Assembly (NCBI GenBank): GCA_019828595.1
Contig: JAHQRK010000002.1
Coordinates: forward strand, 1,116,001-1,180,000
DNA length: 64,000 bases
Source: Aphanomyces cochlioides
Lineage: Eukaryota; Oomycota; Saprolegniomycetes; Saprolegniales; Verrucalvaceae
Direction: 5' to 3'
The notes under the pieces are model-generated. The model had not been told where the DNA came from. It saw only the letters and a program-made list of their open reading frames with translations, and did no database searches. This document shows, piece by piece, positions 40,841 through 50,964 of this stretch. The stretch's first letter is position 1. Every line of letters begins with the position of its first letter. Position numbers and translations under genes: made by a program.

Positions 40841-42633
40841 TTCACTTAATTTAGACCTTTTCGCATTATCATTCGTCACAACCCCAAAGTAATTCAAAGA
40901 ACATCCACTATATTTCACCTATCATTCATTATATTTCATGGCAGGTCAAAACTAGACCATTATAATTCGTCCAAAATGCAGTCAATTTCATCCAACGAAC
41001 ATTTAAATTCATTTTCTCTCAATATATTTCACCTACTGTGCAGTATATTTCGAGCGAAATGCATCCACGTCACGCAAACGCAAAACATCATAAGATCAAG
41101 TGCCAACGTCCATGTTGTCCATGTTCTCGACACGGGCGTAAAATGGCTCGAGTCTCCCCGTGAAGACATGCAGACGGTTAGGTTCAATTCCTAAGGCATA
41201 GTTCAGAGAAGACAGCATTAAAATCATACGAACCATTAATTGCTTCATCGGCAATATATTCCAGATACGCAATACGAAACTCGTCGCGTGTCTGGCCATC
41301 AGGCGGTGGTCCCATGAAGGCTACAAGACACTCACGGAGCATAGCCTTAATACGACTCTTCAAGGACGACCCATGTTCTCAATTGGGTTTAACATGGGCG
41401 AATATGGACCGAGTTTGAGGAAACATGCTTCTTCAAACTCAGCTTCAGAGAATACACCAGATAATCTACAATATATCAAGCATTTCTACATAGATCAAGT
41501 ACCTCAAATGACATGGTGCGTTGTCGGCGATGACAACGATATCAGACAAGCCACCAAAATGGTCTTTTGCAGCACGGAGCATTTTTCTCAACCAGTCATT
41601 CGCATCGGCCGACTTGAACGCACCTCTCTTCTTCGTGCAAAAGACATAGTTCGTTGACGAAATGGCACCAATGATGTGCAAATTTTTGCCCTTCTGGGCA
41701 CCGCCGCGGACGAACCTTGCACGAGTATTTCTCTTCGATCGGCCCTTCGTGCGACAAGAAAACAATTTGAAGTTGGTTTCGTCCAGCCAAATTGGTATCT
41801 TGCCTTGGCGTTGGTATGCCCGTAATTCTTGGACATATTCCAGTCGTTTTTGTTTGAAGATGGGATCATTCATCTGCAGAGGCTCATAATGAAGATCTTT
41901 GAACGTGAAAACACGTTCGTCCAAGGCACGATGAACAGTTGTTTCAGAAACAACAATGCCCAAGTCGTGTTCGACTTTAGCTTTGATCTCTGTGAGAATC
42001 ATTTGGCAATCGAATTCAACCCAGGCCTCCATTTTGTCCACGTCTTCAGGAGACAATTTTCTGGGCTTGTATCCTCCTAGGTGACATGAGCAATGATTGG
42101 GAATCTATATACCTCTTTGCTTGGGTGTGAGTGAATCACGCAAAAGCCATCCTTTTGCAGTAGACAAATTGATTCCATTCGCCCGCGCAACAGATTTCCA
42201 GTCCTGGCCGGCGTCATGTGCCGCTACAACACGCTTTTTAGCAGACAGTGGAATTCGCTTGTATGGTCCGCGTCGACTTGGCTGTCGTCATGTGAGTTAT
42301 CTCCTCATTTCTCTTCGACTCACCGGCGTCATGGGATGCTGCTCGATCTCTTCCATTCTTGGTTTGAATGATTATGTGAAAAGCGCGCCAAACTCTTGTG
42401 TGAGAGCCAGTTGAGAAATGATGAAATATAATGCACAGTAAGTGAAATATATTGGGAGAAAATGAATTTAAATGTTCGTTGGATGAAATTGACTGCATTT
42501 TGGACGAATTATAATGGTCTAGTTTTGATCTGCCATGAAATATAATGAATGACAGGTGAAATATAGTGGATGTTCTTTGAATTACTTTGGGGTTGTGACG
42601 AATGATAATGCGAAAAGGTCTAAATTAAGTGAA
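40841..42633 (-). mobile_element. Tc1/IS630-type transposon with ~210-bp terminal inverted repeats
   Basis: The outer sequence TTCACTTAATTTAGACC... at 40841-41052 is repeated in reverse complement at 42422-42633, with a few percent divergence over ~210 bp. The 1,793-bp element contains one minus-strand transposase gene and separates the two tyrosinase copies. A target duplication is not clear from the flanks. Confidence 0.85.
41184..42355 (-). pseudogene. IS630/Tc1-type transposase with short introns and a frameshift
   Basis: From ATG 42355 (MEEIEQHPMTP) an intron of ~44 nt leads to PSRRGPYKRIPLSAKKRVVAA and an HTH (DWKSVARANGINLSTAKGWLL). A second intron (~36 nt) leads to the main frame 42056-41466, which has the first Asp (PIWLDETNFKLF) and the second (VVIADNAPCHLR). 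A third short intron precedes GPYSPMLNPIEN with the catalytic Glu. One extra base after PIENM shifts the frame before SLKSRIKAMLRECL. The gene otherwise ends at 41184. Without that base it would be complete, so it may have been active recently. Confidence 0.75.
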
Positions 42634-43317
42634 AAAAGGTGTAATGGACGTATTTTGCTACCACACAAAGTGCAATTAGGTTTGGGGAGTTGGCTATTAT
42701 ACAAAGTTCAAAAACTTTTTGATTTTGCTATTGCACATTCTTTGATTGGAGCTGAAGACTCATCAGTACCGACATGAGCCACTCCCTCATCGTAAATTTT
42801 GCACATACGACCCGAAACTCATTCGGTGATCGACTATAGACAGCGATCGGTGGTAATCGTCGGATTCGCATGACTTCACGAAGCATGTCGGCGTCTGTCC
42901 ATGCCGTGAACTGAAGAATTTTCACCATGGATGTAATTCCTCAGAAAATTGACCAATCAGTGGTCTCAATGTATTCCACTGAGCTTGTGGCAAAATCAGC
43001 GTTTTGTTGAACAAAACTTTGTGCTTTCAGCACGGAATGTGTGTCAAAAGTGAATGTCAAATGCACTTTGTGGAATAGCAAAATAGTCTAATAATAAGAC
43101 TTACATAGTGAATCTTCATGACCAGCAACTTCGACACAACCATGCTTTGAGCGGCGAAAGCTCATGAAGAAAGCGACTTCGTGACGCTTATCAGACAGAT
43201 CTCACTGAGTTTGACATATTCAGCGAAGAAAAACATCGACGAGCTGCTCCTTTCTCAGCCAAACCGTCCCTTTTTCGGTATCTGTACAGTACAGTCGACA
43301 GCACAGTGGCAACTTCA
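42634..43317. other. 5' flank of tyrosinase 2
   Basis: A 66-codon minus-strand frame (42928-42728, MVKILQFTAWTDADM) has no recognised homologue and may be chance. No repeats pair with other parts of the window. Confidence 0.35.
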
Positions 43318-43381
43318 AACTGCCAATCATAAATCGCACTTGCCTCCTCGATGCTGTTCATGCTCATTTGACATCTTTCTT
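43318..43381 (+). promoter_or_regulatory. Tyrosinase 2 promoter: CCAAT-containing block and oomycete initiator
   Basis: AACTGCCAATCATA (43318-43331) and GCTCATTTGACATCTTTCTT (43362-43381) repeat the arrangement before copy 1, with the ATG at 43387. The first block lies 69 nt before the ATG here and 67 nt in copy 1. Confidence 0.65.
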
Positions 43382-43386
43382 TGACG

Positions 43387-45315
43387 ATGACAAGTGCCCC
43401 GTTGACGCCTGACGTTGAGAAGCAGAAGCTAGTGGAGAACACCCCACTCGTCGTCCAAGAACCAGCGACTGGCGTCTCCAAGTGGACTCGTTACGTTGCA
43501 ATTACCGTGGTTTTGGCAATTGCCTCGGTTGTTCTGCTCTCACACTCGCCAAAGCCTACCCCAGTGGCACAAGTGCCCGCTATGAAAGACGTTGAGCCTA
43601 TTGTGAAGGCAGAACCCGTGAACCTCGCTGCGTCGTGTGGACCTCGCGTGCGCAAGAACTGGGATCGCTATACCCCCGCCGAGAAAGCTCGATACCTCAA
43701 AGCTGTTCAAATGGCCATGGCGAATGGTCTCTATCAACGCTTTGTGGAAATCCACGGTGAAGCTGTCAATAACAAGGAAGCCCACGGATCGTCCTGTGTT
43801 TTCTTGCTCTGGCATCGAAAGTACCTCGTCGGCTACGAAAACATGCTCCGGAGTTTGTCACCTGAATTTGCTTGCTTGACGATCCCTTACTACGATTATG
43901 TCCAACACGCGGTGAATCGTCTTTCCAGCAAATGCGTGACGATGGAAGAATGCTCGCCAATCTTGCGTGAAATGGGAGGCTCTCAAGGTTCGCCTACCAA
44001 AGCAGTCGTGGGCGGTCGCGTTTACACCAACTGCGTGGCGAAGTACCCTTTGACAAGTAGCTGTGAAAATCCCTCCAAGAGCTGCAACAAGTGCGTCCCC
44101 CGTGGCCCATGGTCGACTACCAACTTCCCCAACATTGGTTACGCGCTCATCAAGAAGGGTTTGCTCTACTCGAATGACTTCTTTGAAGTCTCTAAGTGTA
44201 TCGAGATGAATCCTCACAATATGGTACACAACGCGCTCAAGGGTGTCATGATGGACGCGTACATGTCCCCAACTGAGCCTGTGTTCTTTTCCCATCACGC
44301 CACTATTGACTTGCTTCATGCAATCTACCACAAGTGCAAGGTTACTCCTCTCAACCTGAAAGGTGAAGACTTGTTCAAGCACCCAAAGAACTTTGTTGGT
44401 TGCACGCAGCCCCCAAAGGATCCCAATGGTCGAGTTATCACGTACCAATCTGGCGTGCTAATGCGCTCCCTCTATAAAGGTGTCCCCACTCCTGTTGATC
44501 AAGACCCTGAATTGAAGCAGTATTTCGCTGGTCTCCCGCCTAACTATGCTCAATTCACCGACACCAAGAACCTCGGCGACAGCAGCTATGCTTACGAAAT
44601 TCCTGGTTTGTTGGGTGACTTGTGGACTCGCTGCGATGGCTCGGACAAGAACTTCGACTCGTTGGCCACGATCATGTTGAACCAACTCCACTTGTACCGC
44701 TTGAAGGACAGCAACGAAACCGCCAAAGAAATTACCCCACCTGTGCTCAAGAACAAGGTCATCCCAGTCACGAAGCCTCAAAATATTGCCTACTTGGCCT
44801 GGCGCCATGAAATTGCCCTTTTGGGTCACGAGCAGAATTTGACTGCAAAACAAATTGACTCCGACTTGGCCAAGATGGTTGTCTATATTTATGACAAATA
44901 TTTGCCTGGTGAAGTGAAGGACTACTCGCCAGAGTTCAAAGAAATGTGGCGCATCACTGAACCAGCGTTGGCCAAACAGATCCTCGATGGCATGAACGAT
45001 GGTACGCATCCAATTCGTATCCAGGGCTGGCGCGCTGTGACTGAAAAGTACTTTGGTGAATCGATTTGTGGCACTTGCAACAACTGTCGCTACGCCAACC
45101 CCAGCGGAAGCATCAACGCTTGTTATGCTGGCTGGACTTCTCAACAATGCAGCAGTGCCGGAGATGGCTACACATGGTGCGGTGATGTGAGCGTGCCCGT
45201 CAACACAACTTGTGGCACATGCAAGAACTGCTACTACCCAGGCACGGAAGCTTGCTACGATGGTTGGAAGTCGTCTGATTGTGTGTTGCCTGGCCACAAC
45301 TGGTGCGGCAAATAA
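43387..45315 (+). CDS. Membrane-anchored tyrosinase-family copper oxidase, copy 2
   Basis: The product is 642 residues, the same length as copy 1 and highly similar throughout: an N-terminal tail, a span (YVAITVVLAIASVVLLS), both copper sites (WHRKYLVGYE; PHNMVHNALKG; FFSHHATIDLLHAIY) and two C-terminal Cys-rich modules. It is most divergent in the linker after the span and in one acidic loop (RLKDSNETAKE). DNA identity stays high, with long identical blocks in the copper-site region, which suggests recent duplication or gene conversion. It is intronless. The two genes probably make enzymes with the same reaction, and the shared promoter blocks suggest co-expression. Confidence 0.9.
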   Translation: MTSAPLTPDVEKQKLVENTPLVVQEPATGVSKWTRYVAITVVLAIASVVLLSHSPKPTPVAQVPAMKDVEPIVKAEPVNLAASCGPRVRKNWDRYTPAEKARYLKAVQMAMANGLYQRFVEIHGEAVNNKEAHGSSCVFLLWHRKYLVGYENMLRSLSPEFACLTIPYYDYVQHAVNRLSSKCVTMEECSPILREMGGSQGSPTKAVVGGRVYTNCVAKYPLTSSCENPSKSCNKCVPRGPWSTTNFPNIGYALIKKGLLYSNDFFEVSKCIEMNPHNMVHNALKGVMMDAYMSPTEPVFFSHHATIDLLHAIYHKCKVTPLNLKGEDLFKHPKNFVGCTQPPKDPNGRVITYQSGVLMRSLYKGVPTPVDQDPELKQYFAGLPPNYAQFTDTKNLGDSSYAYEIPGLLGDLWTRCDGSDKNFDSLATIMLNQLHLYRLKDSNETAKEITPPVLKNKVIPVTKPQNIAYLAWRHEIALLGHEQNLTAKQIDSDLAKMVVYIYDKYLPGEVKDYSPEFKEMWRITEPALAKQILDGMNDGTHPIRIQGWRAVTEKYFGESICGTCNNCRYANPSGSINACYAGWTSQQCSSAGDGYTWCGDVSVPVNTTCGTCKNCYYPGTEACYDGWKSSDCVLPGHNWCGK

Positions 45316-45584
45316 ATTTGAATGAAATGTGCTTGAATGTTCATGAAGTCATGGTATTGAATTTCTTCTCTTTCTGGCACTGCATTCTGGCTGCAAAAAT
45401 GTACTGTGGTCAACATTGCTGAGGCAATTCGCGGGATGCAAAATTCATCGACAAGTGATAACCAACTACACTGGTGTCTTACAAACTTTCTTCTGATACT
45501 TGACCCTGTGAGTTGAGACATTGATAGCAAACTTGGAAATGGCACGAGGGGCTTTGAAAAATACGTTCAGTCGATTGCCTGCGA

Positions 45585-47399
45585 TTATTCCACCATGGGC
45601 ACAGCGTTAGAAATGCGTTCTTGGTCAAAATCGGAGATTAAATGCCGACTGAAGTCTGTCTCGACTTGAATCATGCGAGTTCTCCACGTCTTGACATCCA
45701 GCACATAAATGGAACCATCATATGTGATCGTAATGAGACCACACATAAATGCAGAGGCCTTGTCTAAATAGAAAATGTTGTGAAAGACCCACGACCCTTT
45801 CGAGTAGAGGTAATGCGCCCCGGCAGGAACTAAGCGGGACATTTTGTGAGCTGACAGGGCATAATTTGGACATCGCCACATTTCAAATGCAAAACAAACA
45901 ACAACCACGACCATGGTCATGATGACAAGTTCAATCACACGATGGCTGTTTCCAATTTGGACAATGCCTGATTGACATTTCATCTCGAAATCAAACTTGG
46001 CCGACTGGCAAGTCCGTGACAGGACAAGTTTGGGCAAAATGGGCGACACGAAACTCAATATGACGGTGCCGATCGTAGTAACGATAATGCAATACAAAGC
46101 GTATCGTCTGGTGCAGTCTTTCGTTATCACAATGCCCAAATCTGTGACGACAATCACAAGCCAGCATGATTCACTGCCTGCTAGAACGGTTGAGAAGTTT
46201 TGCATCGTTGATGATTTTGGTGTAGATAACCGCGTGAACTTTCCGCAAGTCTCCAAGGTCACAATCGATGTTGACAAGAGTAAAATCGCCACAAGACATC
46301 GAAGAAAAAGCATTGGTCGTCCTAACCAAACAATGCCGGCCACTCTGTTTATACCAAACATGTTGAAACCTTCGATTTGGCCATGAACAAATCCTGCATA
46401 AAGCAAGGCAATAAAAGTAACGAGAAATATCACTAACGTTGTGTACTGAATGCATTGCTGGCAGTAGTAGGCGAGATTAATGGGTATTTCCAACGAGTTG
46501 GGGGTCGACGAGACCACTTGAACCAACGACGACACAGCCGTGAGAGTGCCGGCATCACCTTGGAGTGATACAACTTCGCGAAGTCCGTCGACCCAATCAA
46601 TCATAAACAGCCAAGAAAACGGCCACAACGTAGGCTCAATGGTGTCAAAAATGTTCATGCGTAGTAATTCCACTGGGGAAGAATCGTTCATTTGGGCGTA
46701 CTGGACAATTTCAATGTTCAAATCTGCAAGCTCCTTTTGGACCATCTGAGCTTTTTGGTGGAATTTCTCCCAAATTAGTTGAGGCACGTACGACTCGATC
46801 CAACCATGGCAGGACAGGAGAGTTTGGCGACATTGAAGATCAGCGCCTGTAGAATTCAAACAGGCGTTCTCGATGTCAGCATCGAGTCCCCCCCACGCTA
46901 TTAATGCAATTGATGCGGCTTGTTGTGTGACGAATAAATATTCACCAAACAATGCATTGCAAGCTGCGATGCAGTTGAAAAATGTCAACAGACCCGTGGA
47001 GAGAACACTCTTGGCAGAGGTGATGGGGCAAAGAATATTTCCTCCGCGTGAGATAGTGTACACGGAGCTCCAAAGAAATGGTGTCGGCACCAAGTTCACA
47101 GTCGACATCACAACAGAAGCTTGGGATTCTAAATTGGTAGACATAATTAATTTCATATTGTCGCGTATGTCGACGACAAGCTGGGTCAGTTCTGGCGGAA
47201 ATGGAATATGCACGAGGTCAATGCTGCCAAATGGTCCGATCAAATCTCTCACGATCGCAAGACCAGAGTTGAGAGAGCTGATTGTCGATTTATTCTGAAC
47301 GAGAACGTCTTCCATGGAATAGTTGAGAAATGCAAAATTGGCGCTGCTCCGAGAAGTCGCTCGTCGAATTGGTATGACCAACAGCCCATAAATCGCCAC
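45585..47399 (-). CDS. Large multi-pass membrane protein, second-repeat part
   Basis: This frame (604 codons from a GTG) continues the second repeat of the protein encoded at 47416-50964. The order of landmarks is the same as in repeat 1: an extracellular-type region with RDLIGPFGSIDLVHIP (compare HDNIGPLASIDLIYVL), then LFMIDWVDGLREVVSLQGDA (compare LHLVDWIQGRREVVAFECDV), then several membrane spans with GIVWLGRPMLFLRCL (compare GVVWIGRPPLIVRGL), ending with DGSIYVLDVKTWR and a stop at 45585. No family is recognised. It is most likely the 3' part of one gene with 47416-50964, separated by a stop/frameshift or an unrecognised intron. Confidence 0.6.
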   Translation of the reverse strand: MAIYGLLVIPIRRATSRSSANFAFLNYSMEDVLVQNKSTISSLNSGLAIVRDLIGPFGSIDLVHIPFPPELTQLVVDIRDNMKLIMSTNLESQASVVMSTVNLVPTPFLWSSVYTISRGGNILCPITSAKSVLSTGLLTFFNCIAACNALFGEYLFVTQQAASIALIAWGGLDADIENACLNSTGADLQCRQTLLSCHGWIESYVPQLIWEKFHQKAQMVQKELADLNIEIVQYAQMNDSSPVELLRMNIFDTIEPTLWPFSWLFMIDWVDGLREVVSLQGDAGTLTAVSSLVQVVSSTPNSLEIPINLAYYCQQCIQYTTLVIFLVTFIALLYAGFVHGQIEGFNMFGINRVAGIVWLGRPMLFLRCLVAILLLSTSIVTLETCGKFTRLSTPKSSTMQNFSTVLAGSESCWLVIVVTDLGIVITKDCTRRYALYCIIVTTIGTVILSFVSPILPKLVLSRTCQSAKFDFEMKCQSGIVQIGNSHRVIELVIMTMVVVVVCFAFEMWRCPNYALSAHKMSRLVPAGAHYLYSKGSWVFHNIFYLDKASAFMCGLITITYDGSIYVLDVKTWRTRMIQVETDFSRHLISDFDQERISNAVPMVE

Positions 47400-47415
47400 C
47401 GAGTCCCCAGTACAT

Positions 47416-50400
47416 TTATTTCGATGTTTCGAGGGGAAAATGATATGCTCCTGATGACGACTTTATCGTCAAAGGGTACTGAAATCCAAGTGCACTTTGA
47501 ACGGAAATCGTTTCGAGAATTCCATAACTCTTGTAGTTCTGCCACTGGACAGTGAAAGTCGAAATATTTTTGCTCAACCAGTAATTCTCTTCAGCATCTA
47601 TGGGGCCTCGTATTGACTGCACAGAGTCGATCCATTGCTTGCCTCTGATGGATTGTCTGAGGTCGCGAAAAATCGCAATCTCGACTGCTTGGCCCCAACA
47701 CGAATAAAATATCTGCCACGGAATATTGCGAAAGACAGTTTCTAGAAAAACTGCTCCATTTGATGTCATGTTGCGGCATCTCTGCTGGCGCTTTAGTGAG
47801 TTGGCCATTTCCCATTCCCGATCAAAGTCAAGCCAACAGTACTGGGTAGCAATCCAAGGCGCTTGACAACCATCAATTGAACGAAGGCCACTAATCGTGC
47901 TGCGTAGTGACAATTCTTCAAACTGCATAGTCGACATATAGAGTGCACTTGAGACAACAGTCGTTGATGATAAATTAAAAAATTGAGCGAGTATTGTGCT
48001 GTCCAGGTCGATTTCAAGTGGGCCAGGGGATATGAGCAACTTTTCGTTGTACATGCTCATTAAGAAGGCCTGCATGCCAGTGCTGTTAAAGCCATCCCAT
48101 AGAAAATCATTGCTCAATTTGGCTTCAGTGACATAAAAAAAGAGTGCTGAAGACACTGCAGATGCAAGCAGGAACAAAACGCCGAAAAGCGCTCTGAAAT
48201 GCTGCCCTGGTTGACTACTCCAAACGTGTTGGATGTGCAACAAAGGCTCGGTGCGGCCATTCCTCAATTTGGTAATCTCTTGGGCTTTTGAAGTAGGGAT
48301 AAACATCCAAAGGAGAACGCTAAATGTAGTGTCATGACCCGACTTGCTGCAAGGAATGAGCCCACTGATAACGCTACTCACGTTGTCGAAATAAAATCGT
48401 TGTGTCTTACACTCCAAGGGCCGTAGCAAGTGTACAGAGACAGCTGGTATGGTCACTGGAGCTTGTACTCGATTTGTTGACCGAAGAAATCTTGCAACGG
48501 CGTACGAGATGACAACCGATGCTGCCTGGAGAATACATAGCACTGAAAATCTCATGAAGCTTCCAATTTCAACACAACCTGTTATGCAATTCATCTGTGC
48601 GTCCATGTTGGGACTCTCGCATCTTCGAGAAAGGGATGCCCAGGGTACAAATGGACTCGCGACATCCAGAGCAAGAGACAAAGCCCAAACAAGAATTATA
48701 CTGCCAACGGCGCATTTGTAAGAATGGTCTCTGGCCAACACAGATAAGATATCATTCAAAGAATACGTCAACCACAACGTTTCCCCTGAAAGGAGAATTG
48801 ATTCAAGGAAGCTGCGAGATGGCACAACAAAGCGGGTGAATCCACCGACTGCTTCGAGTTGAATCTTGGCTGTGCTCAGGGCTGTGATTGCGGTGAGTCC
48901 TCGAACAATCAAGGGCGGTCGTCCAATCCACACGACACCGACAACTGAACTTGCAAACCATAAATTCGAGCCATGAAATATCCCTTTCTCGACAATCCCA
49001 AAGGCTAGTGCCGCTACTATCACGGCGGTTTCCAATATACAAGTGTACAAAATGAGCATCCAGACAGCGTAAGAAAAGCGTGTTGGAGTCTGAAGAGGAT
49101 CCACTGTGAATGATAGTGGCATGTATGCTTTTGAGATTAGCGTCACTGTGCTGACATCGCATTCAAACGCAACAACTTCCCGGCGGCCTTGGATCCAATC
49201 CACAAGATGCAGCCAGCCATAGAAATTCCAGATGAAATCATCAGGATCCAATAGAGGTTGGTGCAATGTGGTCGGGATGTCATTCACCATTGCATACTGC
49301 ATCAATCCAATGCCGAGCTCCATAATTTCAGTTGAATTTGGCAAAGCAAGAGTTTTCTTGGACTCCCAGAGAGCAAACAAGGGTGGAATGGAATTGAGAG
49401 AATTTTGACATGATCCGATTGCATTTTGATTCAAGCTACAAATGTCTGGGATGCGCTTTCCGAAGCTACTGTCGGCTTGAAGGAACATCAGAGCGAGCAT
49501 AATGTTTTTTGCATCGCCATGTAGAGACATAGGTGGATGAAATTCACTGCATGCGTCGTCAAATCCAAACGATTGCTCAACAGTCAGCGTTGGACTTCCA
49601 ACGTAGCAAAGTGGAGTTCCACCGGCATATTGCACGCCAGGAATTGTCCACGATAGCGGGACCATGTCGAATTCGACCGCACTGACAGCTTGGTAGAGAG
49701 CATTTAGCTGCTGATCCATTTGAATATCACGGACAAGAGTTGTGTAGGCAGTTGTCAAGGTTGTAGTGAGAGAACTTGGTGGCAGGACATATATGAGATC
49801 GATGGATGCCAGCGGACCAATATTGTCGTGGAGCAATCTACTCCAAGGTGTGTCTGGATATCCTCCCGTCCACATTTCCTGGCTAAGTGTGTTGTTAGCT
49901 CTTGTGAATGAGTTGGAGGCATTTCGAACGAGGCTCACTTGCGTATCTTCAGCATAATTGAATTCATTGTAGGCACCATATGAAGCAAGAACACTCGTCC
50001 AAAGCCCAACTCTTCGTTCATATTGCACTTGATTCAGCGTCAAGGAGAAAGTTTGGAGCGCTGTCCGCAACAAGACAGAGTTGGTAAAGCCAGAAATATG
50101 ACGATTGTGCCACGGCAAGACATATCTTTGAATGTTGTAGCGGTCGACCCAGTATCGCAATTCAGCTTCGGGAGATGTAGTTGCCAATGCAGAGGTTGTT
50201 TGATTGAGCCAGGCAATGCCCCCTGCCGTCTCGTAGATTGCTGAACCGTATGCGAGATCGAAGACAGGCCCCCAACGCTGGGAGAACGCAGCCCAGTCTG
50301 TGTTGCGCAGCATAGCTTCCATGTAGACTGCTCCATTGTCAAAGTACCGATCGCGGCATCTTGCTTGGCGCCCAGCAGTATGAGCGACTTCCCACTGCTG

Positions 50401-50964
50401 ATTAAAATCAATCCAACAATAGCACATGAGAGATCGCATTGCCTGGTCTCCTGTTTGACTTCGGAGACCAACGATAGCTCGTGGAAGGTTGTTGAGCTGC
50501 TCCATGATGGTCCGTCTCGTGTCGGTGGCTTGGATTGCAATCGCCGTCCCTGGAGTCGAGTAGTCTTTTTCAATCGCGACGTCAATTGTGAAGAGCAGCA
50601 AGTCTTTCGATGTATTCCAGAGCTGCGCGTTGAAGACGTCCGACAGGAAAGTCTGCGCTCCTGATGTGTTGAAATGTGTCCAAAAGTAGTCATTCTCGAC
50701 GTACGACTCAAGAATGGACAAATAGACGATCGACATTGCCATTGAGAACATCACAACCACAACGCCAACCATTCGCTCTATCCATTCCCGTCTTGTGCTA
50801 AATGGAGAACTGCTTGCTGCGGCAATACCATGACATTGCAAGTTCTCTCGCAATGGAGCAACCGATGGCATGGCCACTTGTGATAACAATGAAAACCGGG
50901 AGGAAACCCCCAAACAATTCATGTAACGAGCTTCAAAGACGACGAAATAAACCAGGAACACCAT
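47416..50964 (-). CDS. Large internally duplicated multi-pass membrane protein, 5' part
   Basis: The 1,182-codon frame holds one full ~900-residue repeat and the start of a second. Each repeat begins with a membrane span and an 'NDYFWTHFNTSG' or 'NDFLWDGFNSTG' motif. A long Cys-containing extracellular-type region follows (YCWIDFNQQWEVA and YCWLDFDREWEMA are equivalent), then a cluster of membrane spans with VWIGRPP. I do not recognise the family. It looks like an oomycete-specific surface protein. The true start is uncertain: an ATG at 50964 directly follows TAG, which could be a splice acceptor, and further coding may lie at 51029-51307. Confidence 0.6.
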   Translation of the reverse strand: MVFLVYFVVFEARYMNCLGVSSRFSLLSQVAMPSVAPLRENLQCHGIAAASSSPFSTRREWIERMVGVVVVMFSMAMSIVYLSILESYVENDYFWTHFNTSGAQTFLSDVFNAQLWNTSKDLLLFTIDVAIEKDYSTPGTAIAIQATDTRRTIMEQLNNLPRAIVGLRSQTGDQAMRSLMCYCWIDFNQQWEVAHTAGRQARCRDRYFDNGAVYMEAMLRNTDWAAFSQRWGPVFDLAYGSAIYETAGGIAWLNQTTSALATTSPEAELRYWVDRYNIQRYVLPWHNRHISGFTNSVLLRTALQTFSLTLNQVQYERRVGLWTSVLASYGAYNEFNYAEDTQVSLVRNASNSFTRANNTLSQEMWTGGYPDTPWSRLLHDNIGPLASIDLIYVLPPSSLTTTLTTAYTTLVRDIQMDQQLNALYQAVSAVEFDMVPLSWTIPGVQYAGGTPLCYVGSPTLTVEQSFGFDDACSEFHPPMSLHGDAKNIMLALMFLQADSSFGKRIPDICSLNQNAIGSCQNSLNSIPPLFALWESKKTLALPNSTEIMELGIGLMQYAMVNDIPTTLHQPLLDPDDFIWNFYGWLHLVDWIQGRREVVAFECDVSTVTLISKAYMPLSFTVDPLQTPTRFSYAVWMLILYTCILETAVIVAALAFGIVEKGIFHGSNLWFASSVVGVVWIGRPPLIVRGLTAITALSTAKIQLEAVGGFTRFVVPSRSFLESILLSGETLWLTYSLNDILSVLARDHSYKCAVGSIILVWALSLALDVASPFVPWASLSRRCESPNMDAQMNCITGCVEIGSFMRFSVLCILQAASVVISYAVARFLRSTNRVQAPVTIPAVSVHLLRPLECKTQRFYFDNVSSVISGLIPCSKSGHDTTFSVLLWMFIPTSKAQEITKLRNGRTEPLLHIQHVWSSQPGQHFRALFGVLFLLASAVSSALFFYVTEAKLSNDFLWDGFNSTGMQAFLMSMYNEKLLISPGPLEIDLDSTILAQFFNLSSTTVVSSALYMSTMQFEELSLRSTISGLRSIDGCQAPWIATQYCWLDFDREWEMANSLKRQQRCRNMTSNGAVFLETVFRNIPWQIFYSCWGQAVEIAIFRDLRQSIRGKQWIDSVQSIRGPIDAEENYWLSKNISTFTVQWQNYKSYGILETISVQSALGFQYPLTIKSSSGAYHFPLETSK

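Noticed and set aside
42728..42928. 66-codon minus-strand frame between transposon and tyrosinase 2
   Set aside because: There is a faint resemblance to oomycete transposon-associated SANT/Myb-like starts (FTAWTDADML), but it is too short and unsupported to call.
44458..45297. 279-codon antisense frame in tyrosinase 2
   Set aside because: It is a shadow of the sense gene, for the same reason as in copy 1.
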